A stretch of 35,736 nt of DNA from Oehlia diaphana (GCA_003833135.1 QZLH01000516.1:7306-43041); one strand, 5' to 3'; shown: positions 10,801 through 22,255, counted from the stretch's first letter. Notes: generated by a model from the sequence alone, not told the origin. A program made the numbers and translations.

Positions 10801-12234
10801 ATGCTCATATTTTATTAAAATGTGAGCGATATGAAATTCTCTTAAATAAGGATCATATTAAACCCACAAAAGAATTTGAACAATTAATAGAAAATGCACT
10901 TAATAGTATTAAACCATTAGAAGCTTTACAAAATATTTTCAATGAATATGGTCATTTATTTCCTCAAAGAATTATATTGGGCAGATCTCTTAAAAGTATT
11001 TTGACAAGTAGTCCTTTTTGTAAATGTGATACAATCAATTTTATTTTGGAAACACCGTTATTTACGTCGTTGGAGCAACGTTTAGATTATTTAAAAATTT
11101 TATATTCTTTAAATATTTCATATCTTTTAACACAAGAAGGAAAGGTTGTTGAAAAAAATGATTTAATTAATTGGATTCAAAATATAAAAAATAATTTAGA
11201 AATTATTGAATTTGATAATATAACTCCACTTTATAAAATTCTTAAAGTAGAGCAACAAAGAAAAATAGATGATATATTAAAAAATGATTTTAGAATAATA
11301 ATGACAGGTATCACTGATTTGAAAGATTTGGATAATAATAATGATGTGCATTACAAACGTATAAATTTAAATTCAGAATTAATCTTAAAAAATGATGATT
11401 ATAAAGTATTTGGGTCAATCATTAAAGAAAATAACATAAAATTAGAACAGATTTGTGTTAATTTTGGATTATTTGATTTAAATGGATTCCATGCAATAAT
11501 AAAAAAATCGAAAGATATAAGTATTGATATAACTAAATGTTATGTTTTATGGATGATTGTTGGAAATCCTTCGAAATTATCAATTTTTAGTCCAAATAAT
11601 CGAAAATTTCAAGTTGATTGCATTAGAGAGTCTATTACAATACAACCTGATAAATCAAACTATTGCATAAAAACACCTTTTCCATTATCTCATGGGTATA
11701 CTATTTCCGTTCATGCATATTACCCTTCAACAAATTATGAACCTATTAATATTATTAAATTAGTCGGATGGAATGATGAATATATTAATTTTCAAATCAC
11801 TTATAATGAATTTGATGGAATCAATAACTCATTAACAAATATTGAAATAGATTTGCATATTTGTTTTCTGTTTACGAATTACAAGAATTTAAAGATTGAT
11901 GATGAAGAAAGAGAATGTTCTATAGACTTAATTGGATATATTTTAACCGAAGATAATTTGAATGATAAATTACCAAATGAAATTGAATCAGAAGCTAAAA
12001 GTAGTCTTATAAGTGATAGTGACGTTGAAATGGTCATAAAGTATGTTACAAATTTATTAAATATGTATATTATTAAGTATTAACATTAACCATTAAATGT
12101 TTTTTATTGATTTTAGTGATAATGCAACAGGTAGATTTGAGAAATTTTGTAATGAAATAATAAACGAATTTGAAGAACAACAGAATAAAATCCGTAAAGA
12201 AATAATAGATGAACTTGGCAAATTCCGACGGTGA
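7859..12234 (+). CDS. Gene B1: pseudokinase-Sel1-MACPF-like protein
   Basis: Proposed exons are 7859-7888, 8114-8171, 8255-8439, 8538-8892, 8971-12040 and 12117-12234 (about 1271 aa, no in-frame stop). The kinase part (residues 1 to about 225) lacks the glycine loop and the beta-3 Lys. It has IIHRE for HRD and NFE for DFG, so catalysis is not expected. The C-lobe is well kept (SDVYSVGVLLWEISSG; CWQNNPDDRPNM). Four Sel1 repeats lie at about 295-443. Two MACPF-like modules follow: YGHFLARKFLAGG at about 589 and YGHLFPQRIILGR at about 868, each followed by a Trp/Tyr-Asn block. The last exon encodes a charged helix ending KFRR. Exon 3 ends at a GC donor. The donor of exon 2 (GTATTA) is weak, and the first two exons are the least certain. 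Phases of later introns match B2. The gene diverges from A1. Role unknown; a scaffold or sensor is inferred. Confidence 0.75.
8440..8537 (+). other. Predicted GC-AG intron in B1
   Basis: The boundary reads CTC|GCAAGT with acceptor AAATTAG|AAT. GCAAGT is the consensus for the minor GC-AG class of U2 introns. Using it restores phase 0 and gives HREL-NSDNILVHQ, matching the phase-0 intron after HCGL in B2, whose donor is GTAAGT. The GT four bases downstream (GTATTT) would shift the frame into a stop. Confidence 0.65.
9226..9672 (+). repeat. Four Sel1 repeats inside B1
   Basis: Four 36-residue units share the core (Y/F)GIGTxKxExxAFxLYKxA...GHxxSxxxLGxCY. Sel1 repeats form alpha-alpha superhelices used for protein-protein contacts. 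The paralogue B2 has nine units. Confidence 0.85.
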
Positions 12235-12509
12235 AATTCCTAAATTTCTCAGATTGTCTAATGTTTCTTAATATTATGAAACGGTTAAAATTTATTGAAC
12301 ATTTTGCCTTTTTTCTTTTGAATACATTTTAGATAGTCATTGATAGTAGGTAAAACAATGTCTATATTATTGCATGGATAAAATTTCTTGTTTTTGTATA
12401 GAAAAATTATTATACGTGTAAGTTTTTTAATCATAATAAGTCAATAAAGTAATAATAGAGAAAGAGAATTTTTTTTTGTTATAGCTTTTTATAATAAATT
12501 AATATCCCG

Positions 12510-12633
12510 ACTGAAAGATACGTTCTGTATACGTTTTGAGGTACGGGAAAATGCACAATTCCGTATCTCAAAACGTGTATAAAACGAGTGCATTTTTCCG
12601 TATCTCAAAACGTATCTCTCAGCATCTTTCAGT
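12510..12633. repeat. Long hairpin-forming inverted repeat
   Basis: Arms at 12510-12556 and 12588-12633 run inward from ACTGAAAGAT to GGAAAA(A)TGCAC, with a few mismatches and a small indel. They enclose a 31-base loop. The 16-mer CCGTATCTCAAAACGT occurs directly in the loop (12561) and in the right arm (12598), with an inverted version in the left arm. It could be a small foldback element; no target duplication was assigned. It lies about 275 bases after the B1 stop. Confidence 0.65.
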
Positions 12634-12783
12634 ATAAAAAACGTATCTACTTTTTTTTATAGGGGAGAAATACAATGTATTAGCTTAACTTTTAGCTACC
12701 TTTTTTAAAATATAAAAAGGTGATAAAAAGTAATCAGAGTTATAAAGATTTAATATTATGTTTGGTCATAAAAAATCAACCTA

Positions 12784-13121
12784 TATATTAATAATATAAA
12801 AAAATATATTTAATTCGTGATCCGGATGTCGATCAGTGAAAATTCGTAAATAATAAGAATCTGCCGTCGCCACAAAGACAAGCCATTTTTTAATTTTCAT
12901 CGGAAGGAAAATTAATAATGCATTCGAAAGCTGTGGTTTTTCTGCTATAAAATACTGCGTAACATTTTCATTTTGTTGCACTGGATGCAGTGATACCTTA
13001 CCCACAAAAATGCCAATTAAATGGATTTCATTAATGATCTACAAAATTTCGCCCCATTTTTTGATAGTAATTTTCACTGATTTATAGCCGGATCTCGAAT
13101 TAATTATTAATTAATAATATA
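12784..13121. mobile_element. MITE-like element with about 55-bp inverted ends
   Basis: The left end (about 12784-12844) and right end (about 13069-13121) are inverted relatives. Both read inward through AT-rich sequence, then TTAATTCG(T/A)GATCCGG, a variable block, and ATCAGTGAAAATT. The interior, about 225 bases, has no convincing coding potential. The ends resemble those at 16788-17149 only in the short word ATGTCGATC. Family and target duplication are not assigned. Confidence 0.55.
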
Positions 13122-13607
13122 GTAACGTTAGTTAATTTGCATGAAATATTAATAAAATTTGCAAATAATTTGTATTGGTATTGTTATATCAGTTCTTTAA
13201 TGTTCACGATAAATTAATTAGGGTAAGCAGAAGTATATGTGTGCAAATAAATATAAAGATAATTAACGCAAAGATAATTAACGCAATTTAACTATAAATT
13301 ACAATTGACAAAATTGACTATAAATCCGATCAGAGTATAGCATTCTAAACAGCATATACAATCAGACACAAATAAAGGATTATAACAATAAAACAACGGG
13401 TTAAGTGTATATAAAAATGAGATAATCAAACAAATTAATAATAAAACTTTATTCTTATTACATCGAAAATAAACGCGTTATATATACTGTACATAAAAAT
13501 ACTAACTAAAAATGTTTAAAATATTTAATACTAGTCGAAAGTTGCGATAAACATACACGTGATCAGTACGGCGGTTAAATGTTATACGCGATTTTATACA
13601 GTCTTTC

Positions 13608-13717
13608 GGGTGCACAGGTAGAAATTTGTATTCTAAACGTTACGGGTACATAGGTATAAATTGTAGTATAAACGTTACGGGTATATAGATATAAATATGT
13701 AATCTAGTATACGTTAC
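13608..13717. repeat. Three degenerate tandem units of 35-39 bp
   Basis: Units at 13608-13643, 13644-13678 and 13679-13717 each begin GGGT(G/A), pass through (C/T)A(C/T)AG(G/A)TA and end in CGTTAC. This is a short minisatellite in non-coding sequence. Confidence 0.6.
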
Positions 13718-14436
13718 TGTCACACAGGAAAACAATTATTATATAGTAGATATGCCATGAAAATTGATCATCCGGTATGTGACATTAATTATCCCAGTAG
13801 TAATATTAATCATCCCGAGTTCCCGACTATTATCATTGACCTGTTATATCATGACTTCGTCGCCGATGTTCACAAATATATTTTGCGTAAATAAATAGTA
13901 GTAATTGGGTGGGGGTTAAAAATATCATCCGAACTGCGAATTCAATTATACTAATTTTAATCAATAAAAATGTTTAATTTTGTATCACCTTAACCCCACT
14001 CCCTAAAATATTAGCTAATATATATCATGGCATTTTTAAAATTATGTGTTTAATTGGAAATTTATAAAATATATATAATTTTTTTTTTAAAAAAAAAAAC
14101 TGAGATTTTGACCGTCAAAGAATTTTTAACTATCAGAAATATAGAGATTTTGATTTAACCAGGATTTGGATTTATCGGGGTTTTGGCATCAGGATTGTAG
14201 ACTGTCAATATTTTGTTGTCGGGATTTTGTGCTAAACCCTTGAGATCATTTTGTCTAACATTTAAATTCGAATTACAAAGTACAAAAAGTATTGTTTATA
14301 AAAAAAAAAAAAAAAAATCTATACCCTTCATTAGTAAGAGTGAACTGTAAATCATTTACATTCTGTACTAATTAAAATACATTTTTTTTAACCATTTCAA
14401 GTATTAGATTTTGCTGATCGCATGAAATTATAGGTA

Positions 14437-14512
14437 TTATGCACCCAACTTGATCGACAAAGGATCTAACCCGAGACATGAAGTGTGTAATGCTGAACAA
14501 CTATGACACAAA
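14437..14512 (-). mobile_element. Possible tRNA-derived SINE fragment
   Basis: On the minus strand, TAGTTGTTCAGCA (14503-14491) resembles a pol III A box and GGTTAGATCC (14471-14462) resembles a B box. The text between them (TTACACACTTCATGTCTCGG) has the feel of a tRNA anticodon arm. The boxes start only 32 bases apart, about 12 short of a normal tRNA, so this is not a functional tRNA gene. The call rests on consensus resemblance alone. Confidence 0.3.
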
Positions 14513-15352
14513 ATTTTGCAAAAAATATAAGCTTTAATAAATTAATTTATCCATTTTGTGAATGATATTATATATAAATTCAAAAACGGCTCATCATATC
14601 TTATTATTGAAAATTTCTGCGCCACCATCATTGGCACGTAACACGGTGACATCATGTATTATGATTGACGTCCCACCGTCATTTCTGGTTTAAGAAAATT
14701 TGTCGATGCAAGAACAAAGTAGAAATAGATGATGAAATTTCAAATTTATCGTTAAGAATCGTTCAATTTCTTAAATTTATTTATTAGTAGAATATATTTT
14801 AATGGATAAATTACATTATAAGATTAGTATAACTGGTTTTCACGAATGTAATACTTTTAAAATCAATAAAAAAAAAAAATAAAATAATTTCGACGATATT
14901 ATTGATCAAATATATGGTAATATTTCATCAATATTTTTTTTTGAATTTGACGAATAAAAAACTTCATATTTCATAATAAAATGTGATAAAGAACCACTAA
15001 TGAAATATAAAATTAGAAACCATCAAAAAAAACTAGTACCAAATGTTAAAACCGTGTTTATTCATAAATATATCGTTTAAATAAAAAGGAAGAATTAACA
15101 TCGTAAAAGGTTGGTTTATATATATTATGATTAAACCAAACTAGTAAAAGAAAAATAGGAAAAATGACGGAATGTGATTTTATAACGTAAAAATTTTGAT
15201 CATAAAAAATTCTAAAATATCTTAATAAATTCTTAATAAATCTTAATGAATAAATAAAAATTGTGTTTGTGAAAATTATTTAATAAATTTAGGAAAAGAA
15301 TAAATAAATTTTCCCGAAAGTCGATTTTGCCGTTAAATATCGACGGTAATTA

Positions 15353-15757
15353 TCACATTTTTTCATCAATATCTTCATTAGAAGAAATAGAAGATGAATA
15401 TTTATTATCGTTATTGCAATGTTGAGTTGTAAAAATTGCCAATTTATGTAAATTTTCTAATGAAAATTTTGATAAATCGTATTCTAATTCACAAGGGATA
15501 TTATTTAAAGTAAATTTTGCATTAAAAATAGAAAATTGATTATTATTAATATTTTTTATGGGATTTTTATAAAAATTGTTAATAACTTCTTCTATTTTAT
15601 TAACTTTACTAGAAAAAAGTTTGACCGAGTCGCTCATTTCTTTACAATCTAAACAATTTTTTATAGGTTTTCTTTTTTTTATTTTATTCTCGAAACGAAA
15701 TTTTTGAACATATGGCGGTGTTCCGCAAGCTTTTTTTCCATAATTTTTTGATGACAT
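15353..15757 (-). CDS. Orphan small protein, 134 aa
   Basis: This is the only open frame over 100 residues in the central desert that does not overlap a repeat. It starts at ATG (MSSKNYGKKACGTPPYVQKF) and ends at TAA after an acidic tail (SSNEDIDEKM). The N-terminal third is basic (KKRKPIKN) and contains a single CLDC pair. The middle (about 50-110) is rich in Asn, Phe and Leu and could be helical. No signal peptide or membrane segment is visible, and I do not recognise a family. The composition is varied rather than the homopolymeric pattern of chance frames in AT-rich DNA, which favours a real or recently real gene. No neighbour helps assign a job. Confidence 0.4.
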   Translation of the reverse strand: MSSKNYGKKACGTPPYVQKFRFENKIKKRKPIKNCLDCKEMSDSVKLFSSKVNKIEEVINNFYKNPIKNINNNQFSIFNAKFTLNNIPCELEYDLSKFSLENLHKLAIFTTQHCNNDNKYSSSISSNEDIDEKM

Positions 15758-16787
15758 AATAACGAAAAGAGGAATTGAAGCTTATTAACTTATTTATTTA
15801 ATAAATATAAATATGAGACAATAGGACTATATAAGCTTTTTATGGAGAAAAAAACCGTTAGATTCCGATGTATTTGAATAAGCCCATTCATAATACTAAA
15901 TTTGGAATATCATTTTAATCTTATTTATTTGCGTTTATATGACTAATTATGCAATCTTTATAACACCTTCCTCGTAGATGTTCAAAGCATCTACAATCAA
16001 GCTACGGTGCAAATGGTGCAAATTGAAGATGAATGCAGAAAATGTCTGCGCCTTTGAAGAGGACAATAGTTTAATCGGTATATACCGTGTTATTGTTGAA
16101 CTAATTTGATAACTTTGAAATAGTAAATAGTAATATAAAAAGAATTTTTTGTCCATTAATGGTTAAATCAATAAAATTGCTATTATTCGAATGGCTTATC
16201 GTTCATCCAGTATGACTTTAAAATGTGCTACGTATAATCTATAAGCTTTTTGTATAATATTGTTATAATATCAAAAAAAATATCGGCTAATAGTTATTGA
16301 AATATCACCGAACTGCGCATATAACAAAATAATAAATAAACTATATAATTATATAAACTTATTTCTTGGCAGAGTAAACAAATAGGTAAAATATTAGCAC
16401 CGATGATCAGACTGTGCTTTTCTTTTGTGGATCTTCAATTTTTGTCTATACATAATAAAAATGTTTCACCGCATTATTGAATTATCAATTTACCTTCAAG
16501 TTCTTTACAGCATGTCTATAAATAGCTTAAAAGTAACAAATATTTCTATTTAACATATAAAATTTTAGATATTATTCTTTCTATTGAACCATTTTTAAAA
16601 GTTTTTGTAAAAAAAAAAATGAACGTAACTATTTTTGGGATAGTTCTTAAGAACACTTTTCATCTAAAAGGAGGTTGAAAAAATCAAATGCAAGATTCGT
16701 GAGAAACTTTTATTATATATTTATTATATATTTATTATTAATAGACTATTTAATTAACCTATAAAGGTTAATATAATGATTAATAAC

Positions 16788-17149
16788 ATATGAGCTCACT
16801 TGATGATCTGAATGTCGATCCTTTTGGCCAAAATTAACGTCTTTTCATTATTATTATAATTAATTAATTCAAAATATGTATATTTTTTATTTTCGTTGCC
16901 ATCTTTTAGTTCTATAAATAATATAATACAAATAAATCGTCATATTTACTATTCCTAAAACACATGTTATAAATTTTATTTACTAAAGAGTTTATAAAAT
17001 AGCCGTGAGTTTGATGTACCTCGCAGTATTCTTCTTAATAAATTATAACAACTTTTTTTATTTATTAAATAGGATTTTAAAATGTAACCGTTAATTTTGG
17101 CCAAATGATCGACATTCCGATCATCAAGTGAGCCAAAATCCGCTCATAT
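16788..17149. mobile_element. MITE-like element with about 50-bp inverted ends
   Basis: The left end (16788-16839) and right end (17089-17149) are inverted copies sharing CTCACTTGATGATC(T/G)GAAT, then GTCGATC and GGCCAAAATTAACG. The right end carries an extra block of about 10 bases near its outer edge. The interior of about 250 bp is AT-rich and non-coding. An outer ATATGAG is present at both ends. No clean target duplication was found, so the superfamily is not assigned. Confidence 0.65.
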
Positions 17150-17334
17150 AATCCAAATAATGCAATGCATCATCCTATTTGCCTGTATTAATTTAATGTA
17201 ACATTGCATACAATAGCAAGCAGTAAATTATTACACTAACCTAATTTGGTTAATCCTTTATACTGTATATAAGATGAAAATCATCAATTAGTTTGGGGAA
17301 TACGCATTTTCTCAACAAAACAATAATCGCCAGC

Positions 17335-17352
17335 ACACGCAGTACTGCGTGT
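17335..17352. repeat. 18-bp perfect palindrome
   Basis: ACACGCAGTACTGCGTGT is its own reverse complement and is GC-rich against the surrounding sequence. It could be a dimeric protein-binding site or a repeat end. No gene is close. Confidence 0.5.
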
Positions 17353-18166
17353 TAATACGATCTGTAAAAAAGAAAATTTGGCGCTACCAAATTGGTTAAA
17401 AAAATATATATATTACGTAAAGGATAATATAAAAACATAAACTCAACCTAAACCATATTTGTTCTTTCTAATAGCTTTATAAAGTTAGAATTTTTAAAGG
17501 AAAGGGGGTTATCCGTTATTTATTAATTAATAAGCTTATTTATCTTTATTTGTAATATTTGCGTTTTATTGTAGAATGGAATTCCGTAATTGATAATATC
17601 TTTTTAATTCAGTCAACTGATCAAAATAAATAATCATTAATACTATTTTATAATAATAAAGATCAATCTTCCAATATATTTATTAAAATTGGTTAGGTAC
17701 ATTTCGGAACTAGAGTCAATCCGTAAATAAAAAACCATTTCAGCCATTTTATGAATATTAAGTTGATAAAAAGAATCATTGCCGCAAAACCCTGCTGCGC
17801 CTATGGGAATTAAAAATTGACTTACAAAATCATTAAGCTTTTTTCCTCAAAAGATGACGCGCTTTTAACACTGGAATAATTGTTTAAATAATAGGAAAAT
17901 TGGTTAGACGCAAGATTTGGGGTACAAAAAAATTTTTTAGAGCTCATTTTTGATTGTCCACCAATAAATTTGGGAATAAATAGAAATTTGATAACTAAAA
18001 TATTGTCAAATATTTATTTAATTTGACATGACACAAATTTTGGGGTATTTCATAAATCCGCCATGATGTTTTTTTTTTTTTTTTATAGATATCTTATGAA
18101 TTCATCTATCAATACATAATATAATAAAAAAAATTGTCTTCAAAAATAAAAGTAGAGAGAAAATTA

Positions 18167-18211
18167 AACGGGATTGAAATTCATCCGGGTCGGATGAAAA
18201 ATCAATCCGTT
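18167..18211. repeat. Short hairpin with 20-bp arms
   Basis: AACGGGATTGAAATTCATCC (18167-18186) pairs, with two or three mismatches, with GGATGAAAAATCAATCCGTT (18192-18211) across a 5-base loop. A related word, AAATTCATTCGGGTCG, recurs at about 18360. Confidence 0.5.
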
Positions 18212-20154
18212 ATTATTTCTCTTTTTTGTTGCATTAAATATTAAATATTAATTTTTTAAACTACTAGATTGTGCATTGGATGCAGTATTATAATATATAA
18301 AAAAACATATAATATTTATTAATTAAAATCCGTGTATAATTGCCAAAATGTGCTCTTTAAAATTCATTCGGGTCGTAACTCTACTTGGAAATCCATTTTA
18401 TAGAACTTGTATTACCAAAAGTAATTTGATCGAAATTCCATTTTACCAAATTTACTGTTTTTGCCGATTGTGGATCAAGATTCTCACCTAATTCAACGAA
18501 TAGAGAATTAAAAACAAACGGAAGAAACGTGTAAGAACGAATAGTAAGAATTATAAGGAAATTGTATATAGGAAATACTACTATGTATGTAATGTAGTGT
18601 TGATTTGTACATATTTTAAATTTAAATTTAAATCCTAATAATCCTAATAAAGATTATGCATGTTAAATGTATTTAACTTTTAGTAACATCGGTGTGATGA
18701 TCGCCACCACCAAATTAGGACGAAATTCCCCGGCAGAGTTAAATGTGTGATGATCACTACTAGTGAGACTTCATATACAGTACAGTACCATTTATATTCT
18801 TTTGTAAATTATGTCCATTTTGTGATTTTAAGCGCTCATCGTGAAAATGCAACACTGCATATAAAGTTTACTTGCTATTTAAGCTTTATTTTTTTTTATA
18901 GCATAACATTTTTATTACTGTAGCACAAATCTAACATGCATAAAAAATTTTTCGTATCACTCTCCTATTTAATATGACTTTTCTCTTTACAAAATTTAAT
19001 ATAGGTATTATTTATTGCGACATTAAACAAATGATTGTTCAATTTATGCTATGCAAGAAAATAATTTTGTAATTTACACATGGAAGAATACTTTTTTTTA
19101 ACCACTTCATTAATGTGATTTAATTTTAGAGCATATGGACAAATAAGTTCATATAGATAGTATGATGAACTAATATGTAATATTCTTAGATCAAAAACGT
19201 ATTTCTTATTTTCCTTATAGAAATTATAGGAATAACATTAGTAAAATATACAGGAAAAATATATTTATTATGTGTTCCCGCATTCTTTGTATTAAAATAA
19301 ACGTAAGCTGCTACCACAAATTAAACTGAACCAATTTTTGTAATTAATTGAATGAGTCCAAACAATTAAACCGGAGAAAAATTCGAAAGTTTTTGATCTT
19401 TACGTTTGATCACCAATCAGTTTTTTATTAAATAACCGAATCTTTCAGTTATAATCATAGACAATATATTTATTGAACAGGATTAAATGATTGGATGAAA
19501 ATGGCCACATAGAAATCTGCATGTTCCTATTGGACTGAACGATAACAAAAACAATATTATTTTGTTGATTGCCATTGCTATTACGATATTAAAATGATAT
19601 CAAAATGATGTTTGATAATATCAAAATAACATCTTAAACGACATTCATTTTAATATTGTTATGGTATGTACTGAACTAGCAAAAGTCCCTGTCACGATCG
19701 ACAATTTTATTTCCTTTTTTTGAATATGTATCGCGATTTATGTAACACTACCTATTTGACCCCTGAAATATGTCAAATAAAATAAATGACACTTAACACT
19801 TTGCGAGTTATGCAACGCGAAGGACTTAAACAGTTTCCGTTTTCCTAAGTATATTAAATATCTCACATATGGCATATATTAAACATTTTAGATATTTTTA
19901 TTTTTTTAGTTTAGGATTTTTACATAGTATATATAAACGCATTTATTTTTGATGTAATAAAATAGATAATGTTCTAAATACATAAAGTTTATTAATAGAT
20001 AAATTTTTATTTGTTTGGTTATCTCATTATCGCAACCGTTTGACCGATTTTTTAAGTGTTATCGTTATCATTTTTTTTTTAATTTTTGTATTTTTAGTTT
20101 ATCATTTGCAAATTTCCGTTAAATAAAAAAACAAATGGTCAGTTGATCTGTCCA

Positions 20155-20175
20155 TGACCGACCGTTGCCATCCCT
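20155..20175. mobile_element. Solo end of the 22.3-kb hAT-MITE family
   Basis: These 21 bases, including GACCGACCGTTGCCATCCCT, are an exact reverse-complement match to the left end of the element at 22275. A poorly matching partner (CGCAACCGTTTGACCG) lies at about 20030, so this may be a decayed short copy. Confidence 0.5.
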
Positions 20176-20622
20176 GATAATAATAATAATCAAAAACTGT
20201 TGGTGAAATCTGCTGAATAGATTTAATTCCTATGAGTTGCGAAAGGCATGTCTCTATTAACTACTATCTAAAAAAAATAAACTAAGAAACTTTGATACTC
20301 AAAAAAGAGGAAAGTTAATCATCTGAAAAAATGCAATATTTTCTCAAATGATTATAACTTTCCCAAGAATGATGATAATGCATCGTCTTCTCAAAACAAC
20401 AAAGATCAAAAAATGTCTGTCTGCTAGGAAGTAATAAATATGATTACTCAATAAATAACGATATCTTAAACTGCATAATAATGCTATTATTATAATGCTA
20501 ATTATTGAAGAAATAAATAAATAAAAACAAAATATCATTTGATAATTAAATAAATTGAAATAAGTGTGTATTTCACTGTATTATAATAATAACGGTGTGT
20601 AAATTTGTATTTATGAATATTT

Positions 20623-20895
20623 TATTTCCGTTCATGCATATTACTCTTCAATACCATGAATTAAATTAAGTCGATGTAGTGATGAGTCTATTAATGTTCA
20701 AATAGTTTATAATAAATTAAATATAATTTATTTCAAAGTCACTTAACTTGACACAATTAAACAATATTTACTTATTTTCATTCTAGAGATTATCAAAATT
20801 TAAGGATTGATTATGAAGAAGGAAAATGATCTTTAAAGTTTAGACTTGTCAGGATTTATTTTAAGCAGTGAAAATCTGGATGAAAATAAATACTT
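20623..20895 (+). pseudogene. Decayed C-terminal fragment of a third B gene
   Basis: TATTTCCGTTCATGCATATT matches the B1 sequence encoding TISVHAYY. Further in, DYQNLRIDYEEGK aligns with the B1/B2 segments NYKNLKIDDEERE and DKNLKIDYEIIE, and FILSSENLDENK aligns with YILTEDNLNDK. The order of blocks is that of the B C-terminus, but stops and frameshifts separate them. No upstream kinase or Sel1 sequence is visible nearby. It lies between B1 and B2 in the B1 orientation. Confidence 0.7.
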
Positions 20896-21260
20896 TATGA
20901 TCTATACCAGTATACCTTACAAAATTCTCATACCCAAAACCTATTCGTCACTCTACGGATTCAGATATTGTGAGAATATAAATAAAAACTGAATTAATTT
21001 TTATTATGAATGTAGCCGTTTCAGCCTGACTGACCTAACAACATTGATTTTTTGTATTGACAAGCGGATCATTAATTAAGATTCAAGATAAACTTTTTAA
21101 AAAATATTGTGGTCGCTAAATTAAATTTAAAATAAAAGGAAAGCAAAAATCACAAATTCATAACAAAAAGTAAAAAAAAAAAAATACAGGTATATACATA
21201 AACCATAAACGCTGCGTTGCCAAATACTGAATATATGGGCATACACATAGAACATCCTGA

Positions 21261-21286
21261 TTTTTTTTTTTTTTTTTTTTTTTTTT
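21261..21286. repeat. 26-base poly-T run
   Basis: An uninterrupted T run lies in non-coding sequence just upstream of a hAT relic. Confidence 0.8.
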
Positions 21287-21637
21287 AACGAAGTCAAATA
21301 TAGATAATAATCCTACATTTGATTGGAACTCGGTTCCATGTGAAATGAATATTTTAAAGGATAATACATGTGAAGGTTAAAACGGTTAACCGGTTAAAAT
21401 GCTTGATCATTGTCATGATACAAATTTTCCGATACACAAAATATATCGGAGAATTTCTTGCAGCTTTTTAAATACATCTATTTGACATGATTTTTTACGT
21501 TAACGAAAAAAATTCTTTTTTTTTTATTTTAAATTATAAAAAATTGTACATTTATTTAACATTAATAAAAAATTCACTTTAAGATTTTTTTTTAAGTTTA
21601 TTTAAGATTTTATTTTATTTTTTTAAAATTTATAATT

Positions 21638-22255
21638 ATGTCTGAGTATGACAACTTTTCTGAATTATTAAATTATAGAGATGTAATAGAAACTCCTTCT
21701 GAATAATAATCAGCAGCACTATAATACTTCAACATCTAAAGTTTCAACATCTGCTGACCAAAGTAACAAAATTAAACCAGGCAAAAATGAAAAACGTTTT
21801 GTGTGGATGTGTGGAGGTACTTCACAAAACTTGAAAATAAAAAAGTTCAATGTAAAATAAGGTAAATATTTTTATTATATATTAATATACAATACTTTAT
21901 ATTCAATAAACTAATGATTGTATTTTATAAAATTTAGAAGTGAAATAACATTAAATTATTTTATAAATTACAGTATTATTTAGTTTTATATATTATGTAT
22001 TAAAATTAAAAATGATTTTTTGAAATGTAAAATAAGAATGTATTTAATTAATTAAATAAATAAAAGAAATATATCATAAATTTTATGGTTGGGTTTATAT
22101 TTTGGCCAAAATTAAACATAATTCTGGACAAAATGAAGCATAATGTGGGCCAAATCCGTTCATTTATAAACCGGTTAATAAATCAGTTAAGACTTCTGTT
22201 AACCAGTTATTTATTAACCGGTTAAGGTTTTTTGGGACGGTTCCAAACTCTAATA
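21638..22255 (+). pseudogene. Remnant of a hAT transposase N-terminus
   Basis: An ATG at 21638 opens MSEYDNFSELLNYRDVIETP, then two TAA stops. In shifted frames the text continues with STSKVSTSADQSNKIKPGKN, KRFVWM, and WRYFTKLENKKVQCKI, which has the look of the first half of a BED-type zinc finger. A splice donor (AAG|GTAAAT) follows at 21862. No downstream catalytic domain exists. CCGGTTAA-type words occur on both sides (about 21384 and 22205), and GGTTCC words lie at about 21332 and 22240, suggesting the ends of an internally deleted element. Boundaries are uncertain. Confidence 0.5.

Larger units (their letters stand above)
15758..20622. other. Gene-free, repeat-bearing desert
   Basis: No supported gene is visible. 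The short minus frame at 15947-16156 lacks any recognisable motif. The stretch holds a MITE-like element (16788-17149), an 18-bp palindrome (17335-17352), a hairpin (18167-18211) and the end of a hAT-MITE relative (20155-20175). Confidence 0.5.

Noticed and set aside
12781..13005. 74-aa minus-strand frame
   Set aside because: It lies within a MITE-like element, starts in its interior and runs into its inverted end; no domain is visible.
13907..14003. GGGTGGGGGTTAA facing TTAACCCCACTCCC
   Set aside because: The arms are only 13-14 bases with about 70 bases between them and no target duplication; too weak to call an element.
14101..14230. Degenerate GATTTTG-type tandem repeat
   Set aside because: Unit length and sequence vary too much to define a repeat with confidence.
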